In this document: positions 16,956-23,966 of the stretch, piece after piece
How the letters are laid out: every line of letters starts with the position of its first letter
Numbering within the stretch: the stretch's first letter is position 1
Assembly (NCBI GenBank): GCA_018432935.1
Contig: JAHDSF010000018.1
Location: 239,038-303,037, forward strand
Direction: 5' to 3'
DNA from: Rhodospirillales bacterium
GTDB taxonomy: Bacteria > Pseudomonadota > Alphaproteobacteria > Rhodospirillales > Shumkoniaceae
Length of the DNA stretch: 64,000 bases
The notes under the pieces: generated by a model
Told to the model about the DNA's origin: nothing
Databases searched by the model: none
Seen by the model: the letters and a program-made list of their open reading frames with translations, nothing else
Translations under genes and position numbers: made by a program

Positions 16956-17501
16956 TCACTGATAGCGGATTTCGAGGATTTCGAGCTCTTCCACCCCTGC
17001 CGGGGTGCGCAAACGGACCACGTCGCCCTCCTCGGCCTTGTGAAGGGCTCGGGCGACCGGCGAGACCCAGCTGATCTCGCCCAGTTCGTGGCGGGCCTCG
17101 TCGACCCCGACAATGCGCACCGTGCGCTCGCTACCGCCGGCATCGGCATAGGTGACGGTGGCCCCGAAAAAGACCTGGTCGCGATTCTTCTGCAGGCTCT
17201 GGTCGACCACCTCGGCGATCTCGAGGCGCTTCGTAAGGAAGCGGATGCGGCGGTCGATCTCGCGCAGCCGCTTCTTGCCGTAGATGTAGTCGCCGTTCTC
17301 CGAACGGTCGCCGTTGCCGGCGGCCCAGGCGACCACCTCGACCACCTTGGGTCTCTCGACCCGGACGAGCTGGCGCAGCTCCTCTTGCAGGCGGGCAAAG
17401 CCATCCGGCGTGATGTAGTTCTTCACGCCGCCCGGCAGCGCTGCCGCCGCCTCGCCGGGCTCGACCTCGTCGTCGGTTTCCTTGGTGAACGCCTTGCTCA
17501 T
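16956..17501 (-). CDS. greB: Transcription elongation factor GreB
   Basis: This 181-residue Gre factor has an N-terminal coiled-coil domain (about 35-105) and a C-terminal FKBP-like domain. The GreB-specific stretch GDRSENGDYIYGKKRLREI carries the acidic tip residues that reach the RNA polymerase active site to stimulate cleavage of backtracked RNA. The ATG at 17501 (MSKAFTKETDD) follows a GGAG; an upstream in-frame Met adds 26 residues unlike GreB. The N-terminal acidic, Ala-rich stretch is slightly longer than in enteric GreB. Lies upstream of the kinase on the same strand. Confidence 0.94.
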   Translation of the reverse strand: MSKAFTKETDDEVEPGEAAAALPGGVKNYITPDGFARLQEELRQLVRVERPKVVEVVAWAAGNGDRSENGDYIYGKKRLREIDRRIRFLTKRLEIAEVVDQSLQKNRDQVFFGATVTYADAGGSERTVRIVGVDEARHELGEISWVSPVARALHKAEEGDVVRLRTPAGVEELEILEIRYQ

Positions 17502-17611
17502 CGCCGGAGCTCCCTCGCGCCAGACGATGTAGGTGGCATGGCCCGCGCCGGCTGTCCACCAGGAATCGGCGGTCGTCACCTCCCGCTTGCAAAAGCCGGG
17601 CAGCGCCGGGT

Positions 17612-17944
17612 TCAGCCCTTGAGCGCGATCGACAGCAGGGCCTTGAAGGAAGCCCCGGGGGGCAGGATCGTCTTCACCCGCATGTAGCCGCCGAAGTTGC
17701 GCAGACGGCAGAACGTCACCTCGCCCTGCGCCGGCACCGGGAACGAGGTTCCTTCGTCGACCCAGCGGATGCCGTCGGCGGAGATCTGCACCCAGGCCCG
17801 CGCCTCCTCGGGCGCGCCCTGGGATTCGAGATTGCGCAGGAAGACTACCGCCTCGTCCGCCCAGGCGGTCTCATAGGGCTCGCTGGCCGCCACCCCTTGC
17901 CAGACGTCATTGCGCGCGACCACCGCCGTGCAGCTCTCACGCAT
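17612..17944 (-). CDS. Small uncharacterised protein, partner of the adjacent 288-residue protein (copy A)
   Basis: A 110-residue protein with no signal peptide. It is clearly homologous to the 111-residue protein at 23626-23961: both begin (M)RES-TAV, share a SEPYE/TEPYE motif and an ISADGIRWVDEGT or VSPDGMIWADEGT block, a TFCRLRNFG or AFCRVRHFG block, and end in an SIALKG or TLSLKT strand. The pattern of short hydrophobic strands suggests a compact beta protein. Its ATG overlaps the stop region of the larger gene upstream (17937), as in the second copy. Function unknown; the conserved pairing implies a joint role. Confidence 0.75.
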   Translation of the reverse strand: MRESCTAVVARNDVWQGVAASEPYETAWADEAVVFLRNLESQGAPEEARAWVQISADGIRWVDEGTSFPVPAQGEVTFCRLRNFGGYMRVKTILPPGASFKALLSIALKG

Positions 17945-18803
17945 GTTCGAAATCTCCCGACAGCAAGACGGAGTCGATGTACAGAAAGGCGCGCTTGCTG
18001 GTGTCGGTCTCGACCAGCCAGCAGATGTTGAACAACTGGGCGAGGTTGGGCCAGGCGCTGTCGAACCGCATCACCTCGACCGCCGAAGTATCGAGAACCT
18101 TGTCGTTGAACTGCAGCCCGGTGATCCGGCGGGCGCCGAGGTCGACGTCGATGCGGAAGTAGTGCCAGTTGTACTTGGTGGCGACCTCGTTGTAGCAGAT
18201 TTCCTGGCTTCCGTTCGGAATGTCCTGCCAGCCTTCGGCCGAGAAGTGGTGGTGCGACTTGGTCTTGCCGCTGTTGCCGATCTGCGGCGCCTGCTCGGTC
18301 TTGCACTTGAACTGCCACTTCTTCTGAGGTTTGCCGTCCAAGGCATTGAGATACCTTACGTGCGGCATCCAGCGGCAGCCCTCGTCCTGGATGTCGAACA
18401 CAAGGGTGAAAGCGCGCACGTCGAGCTCGGAAAGCTGGAGCTCGGTCGCCTCGGGCTTGAAGGTCAGGAACGCCTCGAGCCGGATCGGGCAGCGCTTGCG
18501 GAAGGTAAGCCGCTTGAGCGCCATGTTGATCGCGCCGGGGCGGGGCCGGGTTACCACCTTCAGCGCGTAGGTGCCGCCGTAGCCGCCGTGACTGCCGGTG
18601 TCCCAGTGGGTGCCGTTGCTGAGCATCGGCTGGTTCATGTCGCGGTAGCCCGGCAGTACGGTATCGAGGGTGTCCTCGTAGTTGCCGACCAGAGCCGTAT
18701 AGCCGTTCAGGCCGCGATTGAAATCGTCGTAGCAGAGGATCCGTGGCAGCGGATCGAAGCGGCCCAGCGCGGGGTCGGTCCAGAGCTGTCTGACGTCGTT
18801 CAT
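17937..18803 (-). CDS. Uncharacterised beta-rich protein (DUF6772-like), copy A
   Basis: A 288-residue cytosolic protein without a signal peptide. It aligns over its whole length with the product of 22772-23629. Shared landmarks are LPGYRD/LPGYRQ, PMLSN-THWD, TYALK/SYALK, FTFKPEA, HVRYLNAL/HLRYLNAL, WQFK, GSQ-CYNE, NWHY and a terminal DSVLLSG. It looks like a jelly-roll or concanavalin-type fold. I believe relatives are annotated DUF6772, but I cannot verify that. The ATG at 18803 follows GGAGGAACG. It sits between the FadR-type regulator and the small partner gene on the same strand, so all three are probably one transcript. Confidence 0.75.
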   Translation of the reverse strand: MNDVRQLWTDPALGRFDPLPRILCYDDFNRGLNGYTALVGNYEDTLDTVLPGYRDMNQPMLSNGTHWDTGSHGGYGGTYALKVVTRPRPGAINMALKRLTFRKRCPIRLEAFLTFKPEATELQLSELDVRAFTLVFDIQDEGCRWMPHVRYLNALDGKPQKKWQFKCKTEQAPQIGNSGKTKSHHHFSAEGWQDIPNGSQEICYNEVATKYNWHYFRIDVDLGARRITGLQFNDKVLDTSAVEVMRFDSAWPNLAQLFNICWLVETDTSKRAFLYIDSVLLSGDFEHA

Positions 18804-18834
18804 CGTTCCTCCCTCTGTCGTCCGGTCGGCCCGA

Positions 18835-19593
18835 TCACGACGCGACGACCCGCAGCGCATCGGACCACGGCATCTCCTCGCGCCGGCGTTCCACCGTGCG
18901 CGCGATCGCCTCGACCGGATCGAAATGGATGCTCATCGCCTTGCGCGCGCTCTCCGCGTCACGTTCGGCGATCGCCTTATAGATCGCCTCGTGCCGCCGC
19001 AGGCTGGCGGACTTTTCGAAATCCTGATGGTTGGCGGTGATGACGCGGATCATCTCGGCGATCGCGCCATGGGCGGCCGAGAAGATGTTGGCGAGCAACC
19101 GGTTACCGGCGATCTCCGCGATCATGCTGTGGAAGCGGAGGTCCGCCTGGATCCATTCGTCGGTCAGATCGGCGGCTGCGCCCAGCACCCCGACCGCAAA
19201 CTTGAGGCGCGCGATGTCCGCCTCCGCCGCGTTCACCACGGCAAGCTGCACCATATACTCTTCTAGGGCGCGGCGAAGCTGCACGGTCTCGAGCAGACCG
19301 CCCGGCGTGGACTGCACCGCCATTCCGAAGTAGGCCTCGAGCGGTTCGGCCCCAAGCGCCTGCACCTCGGCCCGGCGGCCGCGGCCGCCCTTGACCAGAC
19401 CCATCGCGGTCAGGTGACGCAGGGCCTCGCGCACGACCGGCTTGCTGACGGCAAAGCGTTCCGCCAGAGCCTGTTCCGACGGGAGTTGATCCCCCGGCTG
19501 CAGGCTCCCGTCAGCCACCATGCGGCTCAGGCTGCTGGCAACCTGGTCGACCAGCCTGCGGGTGGTGGTATGCGCTTTGCGAGGTTCCGGCAC
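18835..19593 (-). CDS. GntR-family transcriptional regulator, FadR/FCD subfamily
   Basis: This 252-residue regulator has an N-terminal winged helix (LPSEQALAERFAVSKPVVRE, about residues 37-56) and an all-helical FCD effector domain. That domain keeps the usual metal or ligand residues in DLRFHSMIAEIAGN, RRHEAIYKAI and MSIHFDP. FCD regulators usually respond to organic or sugar acids. The start is GTG at 19593. It is divergent from the ABC importer genes across a 155-bp A+T-rich spacer holding a candidate operator, and is followed by copy A of the paired unknown genes, which it probably co-regulates. Confidence 0.9.
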   Translation of the reverse strand: MPEPRKAHTTTRRLVDQVASSLSRMVADGSLQPGDQLPSEQALAERFAVSKPVVREALRHLTAMGLVKGGRGRRAEVQALGAEPLEAYFGMAVQSTPGGLLETVQLRRALEEYMVQLAVVNAAEADIARLKFAVGVLGAAADLTDEWIQADLRFHSMIAEIAGNRLLANIFSAAHGAIAEMIRVITANHQDFEKSASLRRHEAIYKAIAERDAESARKAMSIHFDPVEAIARTVERRREEMPWSDALRVVAS

Positions 19594-19656
19594 GGGACTC
19601 TCTTCATCGAGGACGCGTCATCATACCGTGGGTTCCGACGTGTAGCAATATAAGTC

Positions 19657-19679
19657 GACAACGTTTCATATACGTTGAC
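19657..19679. promoter_or_regulatory. Candidate FadR-type operator in the regulator/ABC-importer spacer
   Basis: An inverted repeat GACAACG ... CGTTGAC (one mismatch, 9-base A+T-rich spacer) lies between the divergent regulator and receptor genes, where autoregulation and control of the importer would act. The site is predicted from symmetry and position only. Confidence 0.4.
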
Positions 19680-19748
19680 CACATTTGAGGCTAGTGGTAC
19701 CGTCGCATGAACCGGCAGTGAAGCTGGACACCAGGAAGGAGATGGACC

Positions 19749-21020
19749 ATGACCCGCTTGAAGACGGTCGGGCTTGCGGCGTTGGCGTTTGCCGCCCTGG
19801 CAAGCCAGGCCTGGGCCCAGTCGAAGGAGCTGAACGTCATCGGCCACGCCGTCCACCAGCGTGCGATGGGCAGTGGCGAGGCCAACCTGACGAATCCGTG
19901 GCAGAGTGCGACGGGAACCAAGGTGAACTGGATCACCTTCGACATCCCCGCCCTCTACGAGCGCCTGATGCGCGAGGCCAGCCTCGGCGAGACGACGATC
20001 GACGTCGCCTTCCTGCTCAACAGCCAGGCCAATGAGAACGTCTTTAACCTGCTGGAGCCGCTCGACGAGCTGCAGAAGGCCAACCCGATCGAGGACATGG
20101 ACGATGTCTTCCCCGGCATGGTCGAGGCGATGAAGCATGACGGGAAGCTGTATGCCATCCCGTTCCGCCACACGCCGTCGGGGCTGCACTACAACGAGGA
20201 GTACTTCAAGGAGCGCGGCATCGCCGGTCCGCCCAAGACCGTCGAGGAGATGTTCGAGTACGCGAAGAAGCTGACCTACACCCGCGCCGACGGCACCAAG
20301 GTGGCGGGCCTCATCTTCACCGGCAACCATCCGGCCAACATCGTCGACATCGCGCGGGCCTGGGACGGCGATTTCCTGACCCTGAAGTACGAGCTCGCCA
20401 TGACCCGGCCGCCGATGATCAAGGCGATCACCGCGCTCAAGGGCCTGTTCGACGCCGGCGCCTACCCGAAGAACTTCATGACGCTCAAGTCCGATGACAT
20501 CGACACCTGGATGCAGACCGGGCGCGCCGCGATGGCGGTCTCGACCATCAGCAAGTCGAAGAACTACAACGATCCCAAGAACTCGCAGTTCCCGGGCAAG
20601 CTCAAGGTGGTCAACCTTCCGATCTCGGCCGAGCTGGCCGGCAAGTACCAGGTGGCACCGGCCAAGGTCGAGTTCTGGAGCATGGTCATCCCCAAGAACT
20701 CCAAGAACAAGGCGCTGGCGTGGGACTTCATCCGCCACGTGATGGCGAAGGACAGCATCCTGAAGTCGGCCCTCAACGGCAACGGATCGGTCCGCAGCTC
20801 GGTCTACGAGCGCCAGGAATACAGCAGCCAAGTACCGTGGGCCGAGGTCGAGCAGAAGGTGCTGAAGGTCGCCCGCGTGCCGGTGCCGCCGCTGGCCAAG
20901 GCGCCGGAAGCGATCGACATCTTCCTCGAGGGCTACCAGGCGGCCATCCTCGGCATGAAGTCGCCGCAGGCGGCGATGGACGAGGTCGCGAGCCGCGTCA
21001 AGCCGCTGCTGCCGAAGTGA
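19749..21020 (+). CDS. ABC transporter solute-binding protein, family 1 (carbohydrate type)
   Basis: This 423-residue periplasmic receptor has a signal peptide cleaved near SQAWAQ (residue 24). The body has the family-1 layout: WQSATGTKVNW, FNLLEPLDELQK, a hinge near DGKLYAIPFRHTPSG with LHYNEEYFKERGI, and WSMVIPKNSKNKALAW toward the C-terminus. It would feed the two permeases downstream. The ATG at 19749 follows AGGAGATGGACC. The ligand is unknown; the neighbouring LarA-like enzyme suggests a hydroxy or sugar acid, but the receptor family more often binds sugars. Confidence 0.9.
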   Translation: MTRLKTVGLAALAFAALASQAWAQSKELNVIGHAVHQRAMGSGEANLTNPWQSATGTKVNWITFDIPALYERLMREASLGETTIDVAFLLNSQANENVFNLLEPLDELQKANPIEDMDDVFPGMVEAMKHDGKLYAIPFRHTPSGLHYNEEYFKERGIAGPPKTVEEMFEYAKKLTYTRADGTKVAGLIFTGNHPANIVDIARAWDGDFLTLKYELAMTRPPMIKAITALKGLFDAGAYPKNFMTLKSDDIDTWMQTGRAAMAVSTISKSKNYNDPKNSQFPGKLKVVNLPISAELAGKYQVAPAKVEFWSMVIPKNSKNKALAWDFIRHVMAKDSILKSALNGNGSVRSSVYERQEYSSQVPWAEVEQKVLKVARVPVPPLAKAPEAIDIFLEGYQAAILGMKSPQAAMDEVASRVKPLLPK

Positions 21021-21026
21021 GCTGAC

Positions 21027-21050
21027 CCCTCTCCCGCTCGCGGGAGAGGG
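21027..21050 (+). other. Intercistronic stem-loop after the ABC receptor gene
   Basis: CCCTCTCCCG and CGGGAGAGGG form a perfect 10-bp stem with a CTCG loop, 6 bases after the receptor stop and 26 bases before the first permease, followed by TCCTCTT. It probably acts as an mRNA stabiliser or partial terminator favouring receptor over permease synthesis. Confidence 0.55.
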
Positions 21051-21076
21051 TCCTCTTCGGGCACGAGAGCGATGAC

Positions 21077-21946
21077 ATGAAACCCGCCAGGGCATCGTAT
21101 CTGCTGCCGGCCCCTGCGCTGCTGATGCTGACGGGCGTCATCGCGCTGCCCGCCCTCTACGTCTTCTATCTCAGCTTCACCGAATCCTCGTTCGGCACCG
21201 AGACCCGGTTCGTCGGCTTCGCCAACTTCGCCCACATCGTCAGCGACGGCTATTTCTGGACCGCGTTCGTCAATACCTTCATCGTCGTCAACGTCATCGT
21301 CTACGGCGAGCTTCTGCTGGCGCTGGCGATCGCGCTCCTGTTCGCGGGCGGGGTACCTTTCCGCAAGCTGATGTTCTCGATCATGCTGATGCCGTACGCC
21401 ACCAGCCAGGTGGTCGCGGTCATCGTCTGGCGCTACATGCTCGAGCCCGATGTCGGCATCATCACCCAGGTGCTCGCCAACCTCGGCCTGCCGGCTTTGG
21501 AATGGACCCTCAACCGCTGGCACGGGCTGACCATCGTCAGCCTGGTCAGCATCTGGCTGCACCTGCCGTTCACCTTCATCATCCTCTATTCGGCGCTGAT
21601 CAGCGTGCCGCGCGAGCTGCAGGAGGCGGCCCACGTCGATGGCGCCACCTCGTGGCAGACCTTCCGCTACGTGATCATCCCCTACATCCTGCCGGCGATC
21701 CTGGTGGCGATGATGTTCCGCTTCGTGTTCGCCTTCCGGATGTTCGCCGAGGTGTGGCTGCTGACAGGCGGCGGCCCGATCAGGATGACCGAGGTGCTGG
21801 CGACCTACCTGTACCGGGAAGCCTTCCGCTACCACAACTTCGGGCTCGCCTCGGCGACCGGCTGGCTGCTGCTGGTGGCAACCCTGATCATCGCCTCGTT
21901 CTACCTGTTCCAGATGTACCGGCGGACGCTGAAGCACGATGCGTAG
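21077..21946 (+). CDS. ABC sugar transporter permease (MalF/UgpA type)
   Basis: A 289-residue inner-membrane protein with six predicted membrane segments. Its cytoplasmic EAA loop, where the ATPase docks, reads EAAHVDGATSWQTFRYVIIP (about residues 188-207). It follows the receptor gene and overlaps the second permease by 8 bases. No ATP-binding subunit gene is present in the cluster. Confidence 0.9.
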   Translation: MKPARASYLLPAPALLMLTGVIALPALYVFYLSFTESSFGTETRFVGFANFAHIVSDGYFWTAFVNTFIVVNVIVYGELLLALAIALLFAGGVPFRKLMFSIMLMPYATSQVVAVIVWRYMLEPDVGIITQVLANLGLPALEWTLNRWHGLTIVSLVSIWLHLPFTFIILYSALISVPRELQEAAHVDGATSWQTFRYVIIPYILPAILVAMMFRFVFAFRMFAEVWLLTGGGPIRMTEVLATYLYREAFRYHNFGLASATGWLLLVATLIIASFYLFQMYRRTLKHDA

Positions 21947-22769
21947 GACCCCCCTCCATTCCGCGCTGCGGCTGGTCGCGCTTGCCCTGGTGGTGCTGTG
22001 GTCGGCATTCCCGATCTTCCTCATCGTCACCGCCTCGCTGAAGCCCTCGCGTGAGATCTTCAGCTTCCCGCCCAGCTTCGTGTTCGTGCCGACCTTCGAG
22101 AACTACGTCGAGCTGTTCCGGCGCTGGCCGGCGTTTGTCGACGCCTTGGTCAACAGCCTGATCGTCACCGTCGGCGCGACGCTGCTGACGATCGCCTTCG
22201 CCACGCTAGCCGGCTACGGCTTCTCGCGCCTGCGCTCGCGCTTCCTGACGGGCAGCGCCTTCTACATGATCGTGGTCCGGATGTTCCCGCCGATCATCGT
22301 CACCCTGCCCCTGTTCCCGATCGTCAACTTCCTCCGCCTCAACGACACCCACGCCATCCTGATCGTCATCTACTGCACCTGCTATCTCTCGCTCGGCAGC
22401 TGGATCATGAAGACGTTCATGGACCAGATCCCGCGCGAGCTGGACGAGGCGGCGGTGATCGACGGCGCCACCCTCGGCCAGATCCTGGTCAAGGTGATCC
22501 TGCCGCTGTCGACCCAGGGGATCGTCGCCGTCGGCGTGTTCGTCTTCATCTTCTCGTGGAACGAATACCTGTTCGCCTTCATCTTCACCGCGACCGAGGC
22601 CAAGACCGGACCGCTGATCCTGGCCGAGATGCTGGGCTCGATCGAGGGCGTCGACTGGGGCATCCTGTTCGCGGCGGCGACGGTCGAGCTGGTGCCGATC
22701 CTGGTCTTCGTGCTGCTGGTGCAGCGCTTCATCGTCGCCGGCCTGACCGCCGGCTCGGTCAAGGGATAG
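21939..22769 (+). CDS. ABC sugar transporter permease (MalG/UgpE type)
   Basis: A 276-residue inner-membrane protein with six predicted membrane segments and the EAA loop LDEAAVIDGATLGQILVKV (about residues 167-185). The pattern SLKPSREIFSFPPSFVF near the N-terminus is typical of the second permease of carbohydrate importers. It pairs with the product of the overlapping upstream gene. The next start codon follows two bases after its stop. Confidence 0.9.
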   Translation: MRRTPLHSALRLVALALVVLWSAFPIFLIVTASLKPSREIFSFPPSFVFVPTFENYVELFRRWPAFVDALVNSLIVTVGATLLTIAFATLAGYGFSRLRSRFLTGSAFYMIVVRMFPPIIVTLPLFPIVNFLRLNDTHAILIVIYCTCYLSLGSWIMKTFMDQIPRELDEAAVIDGATLGQILVKVILPLSTQGIVAVGVFVFIFSWNEYLFAFIFTATEAKTGPLILAEMLGSIEGVDWGILFAAATVELVPILVFVLLVQRFIVAGLTAGSVKG

Positions 22770-22771
22770 TC

Positions 22772-23629
22772 ATGGACGCGTTCCAGAAAGCGATCCTGCG
22801 CGCCGACCCCGCCCTCAGCCGCTTCGACCCGCTGTCGCGCATCCTGTTCTTCGACCGCTTCGACCGCGGCATGTCGGGGTGGAACATCCTGATGGGCAAC
22901 TACACCCGCTCGCTCGACAACCGGCTGCCCGGCTACCGCCAGTTCACCACCCCGATGCTGAGCAACGTCACCCACTGGGACGGCGGCACCCACGGCGCGC
23001 TCGACGGCTCGTATGCGCTGAAGCTGGCCACGCGGCCGCAGGCGGCGGCGGTGACCGTGTCGCTGAAACGCCTCACCTTTCCAAAGCCTTGCCTGATCCA
23101 GCTCGAAACCTGGTTCACCTTCAAGCCGGAAGCCTGCGAAGCCGAGCTGTCCGACCGCGACGTGCGCTCGGTCGGCCTCGTCTTCGACGTCCAGAACGGC
23201 GAGACCCGGGCCCTGCCCCACCTGCGCTACCTCAACGCGCTGGAGGGGCAGCCGCGCCACGTCTGGCAGTTCAAGCGGCAGAGCCACGGCTTCCACGACG
23301 TCGGCGAGAGCACGGTCTCGATCTTCCACTACGGCGAGGGCAACTGGGAGGACGTCCCGGGCGGCAGCCAGGACCTGTGCTACAACGAGATCCCGACCAA
23401 GGTGAACTGGCACTACCTGAAGGTCGGCTTCGATCTGCGGACGATGCGGTTCGCCTATGCCCGCTGCAACGACCGCGAGCTGGCGGTCGAGGGCCTCGGC
23501 GGGATCGAGGTGGCGGCGATGCCGAACCTGTGGAACCTGCTCAACGTCATCCTGTTCGTCAGCACCGACAGCGACAAGCGGGCGTTCTTCTACCTCGATT
23601 CGGTCCTGCTGTCGGGGGAGTGGGAATGA
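22772..23629 (+). CDS. Uncharacterised beta-rich protein (DUF6772-like), copy B
   Basis: A 285-residue paralogue of the product of 17937-18803, with the same length, landmarks and absence of a signal peptide (LPGYRQ, PMLSNVTHWD, FTFKPEA, HLRYLNAL, GSQDLCYNE, NWHYLK, DSVLLSG). About half of the aligned positions look identical by eye. The ATG at 22772 starts 2 bases after the permease stop, so translation is coupled to the importer. Its stop overlaps the start of the small partner gene, exactly as in copy A. Role unknown; presence in both arms of the locus suggests it handles the imported ligand. Confidence 0.77.
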   Translation: MDAFQKAILRADPALSRFDPLSRILFFDRFDRGMSGWNILMGNYTRSLDNRLPGYRQFTTPMLSNVTHWDGGTHGALDGSYALKLATRPQAAAVTVSLKRLTFPKPCLIQLETWFTFKPEACEAELSDRDVRSVGLVFDVQNGETRALPHLRYLNALEGQPRHVWQFKRQSHGFHDVGESTVSIFHYGEGNWEDVPGGSQDLCYNEIPTKVNWHYLKVGFDLRTMRFAYARCNDRELAVEGLGGIEVAAMPNLWNLLNVILFVSTDSDKRAFFYLDSVLLSGEWE

Positions 23630-23961
23630 TGCTGCGCGAATCCTTCACCGCCGTCCTCGCCCAGGGCGAGACCTGGAGCGGCCGCGCCGCCACCGAGCCC
23701 TACGAGGCCGGCTGGGCGGGCGAGGCGATGGTCTTCGTCCGCGTGCTCGAAGGCGACGGCGGCGGCGTGGTGGCCGCGGTCCAGGTCTCGCCCGACGGCA
23801 TGATCTGGGCGGACGAGGGCACCACCCTGGCCTTTCCCGACCGGCCGGATCAGGTCGCGTTCTGCCGCGTCCGCCATTTCGGCCAGTACCTGCGGCTTTC
23901 CGCCGAGATCCCCGCCGGCAAGGCGTGCAAGGTGCTGGTCACCCTCAGCCTGAAGACGTGA
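23626..23961 (+). CDS. Small uncharacterised protein, partner of the adjacent 285-residue protein (copy B)
   Basis: A 111-residue homologue of the 110-residue product of 17612-17944, with RESFTAVL, TEPYEAGWA, VSPDGMIWADEGT, FCRVRHFGQYLRL and a terminal TLSLKT. The ATG overlaps the upstream stop (ATGA); the second codon is also ATG, so the true start may be 23629. The LarA-like gene begins 5 bases after its stop. No catalytic motif is apparent. Confidence 0.75.
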   Translation: MMLRESFTAVLAQGETWSGRAATEPYEAGWAGEAMVFVRVLEGDGGGVVAAVQVSPDGMIWADEGTTLAFPDRPDQVAFCRVRHFGQYLRLSAEIPAGKACKVLVTLSLKT

Positions 23962-23966
23962 CGACG

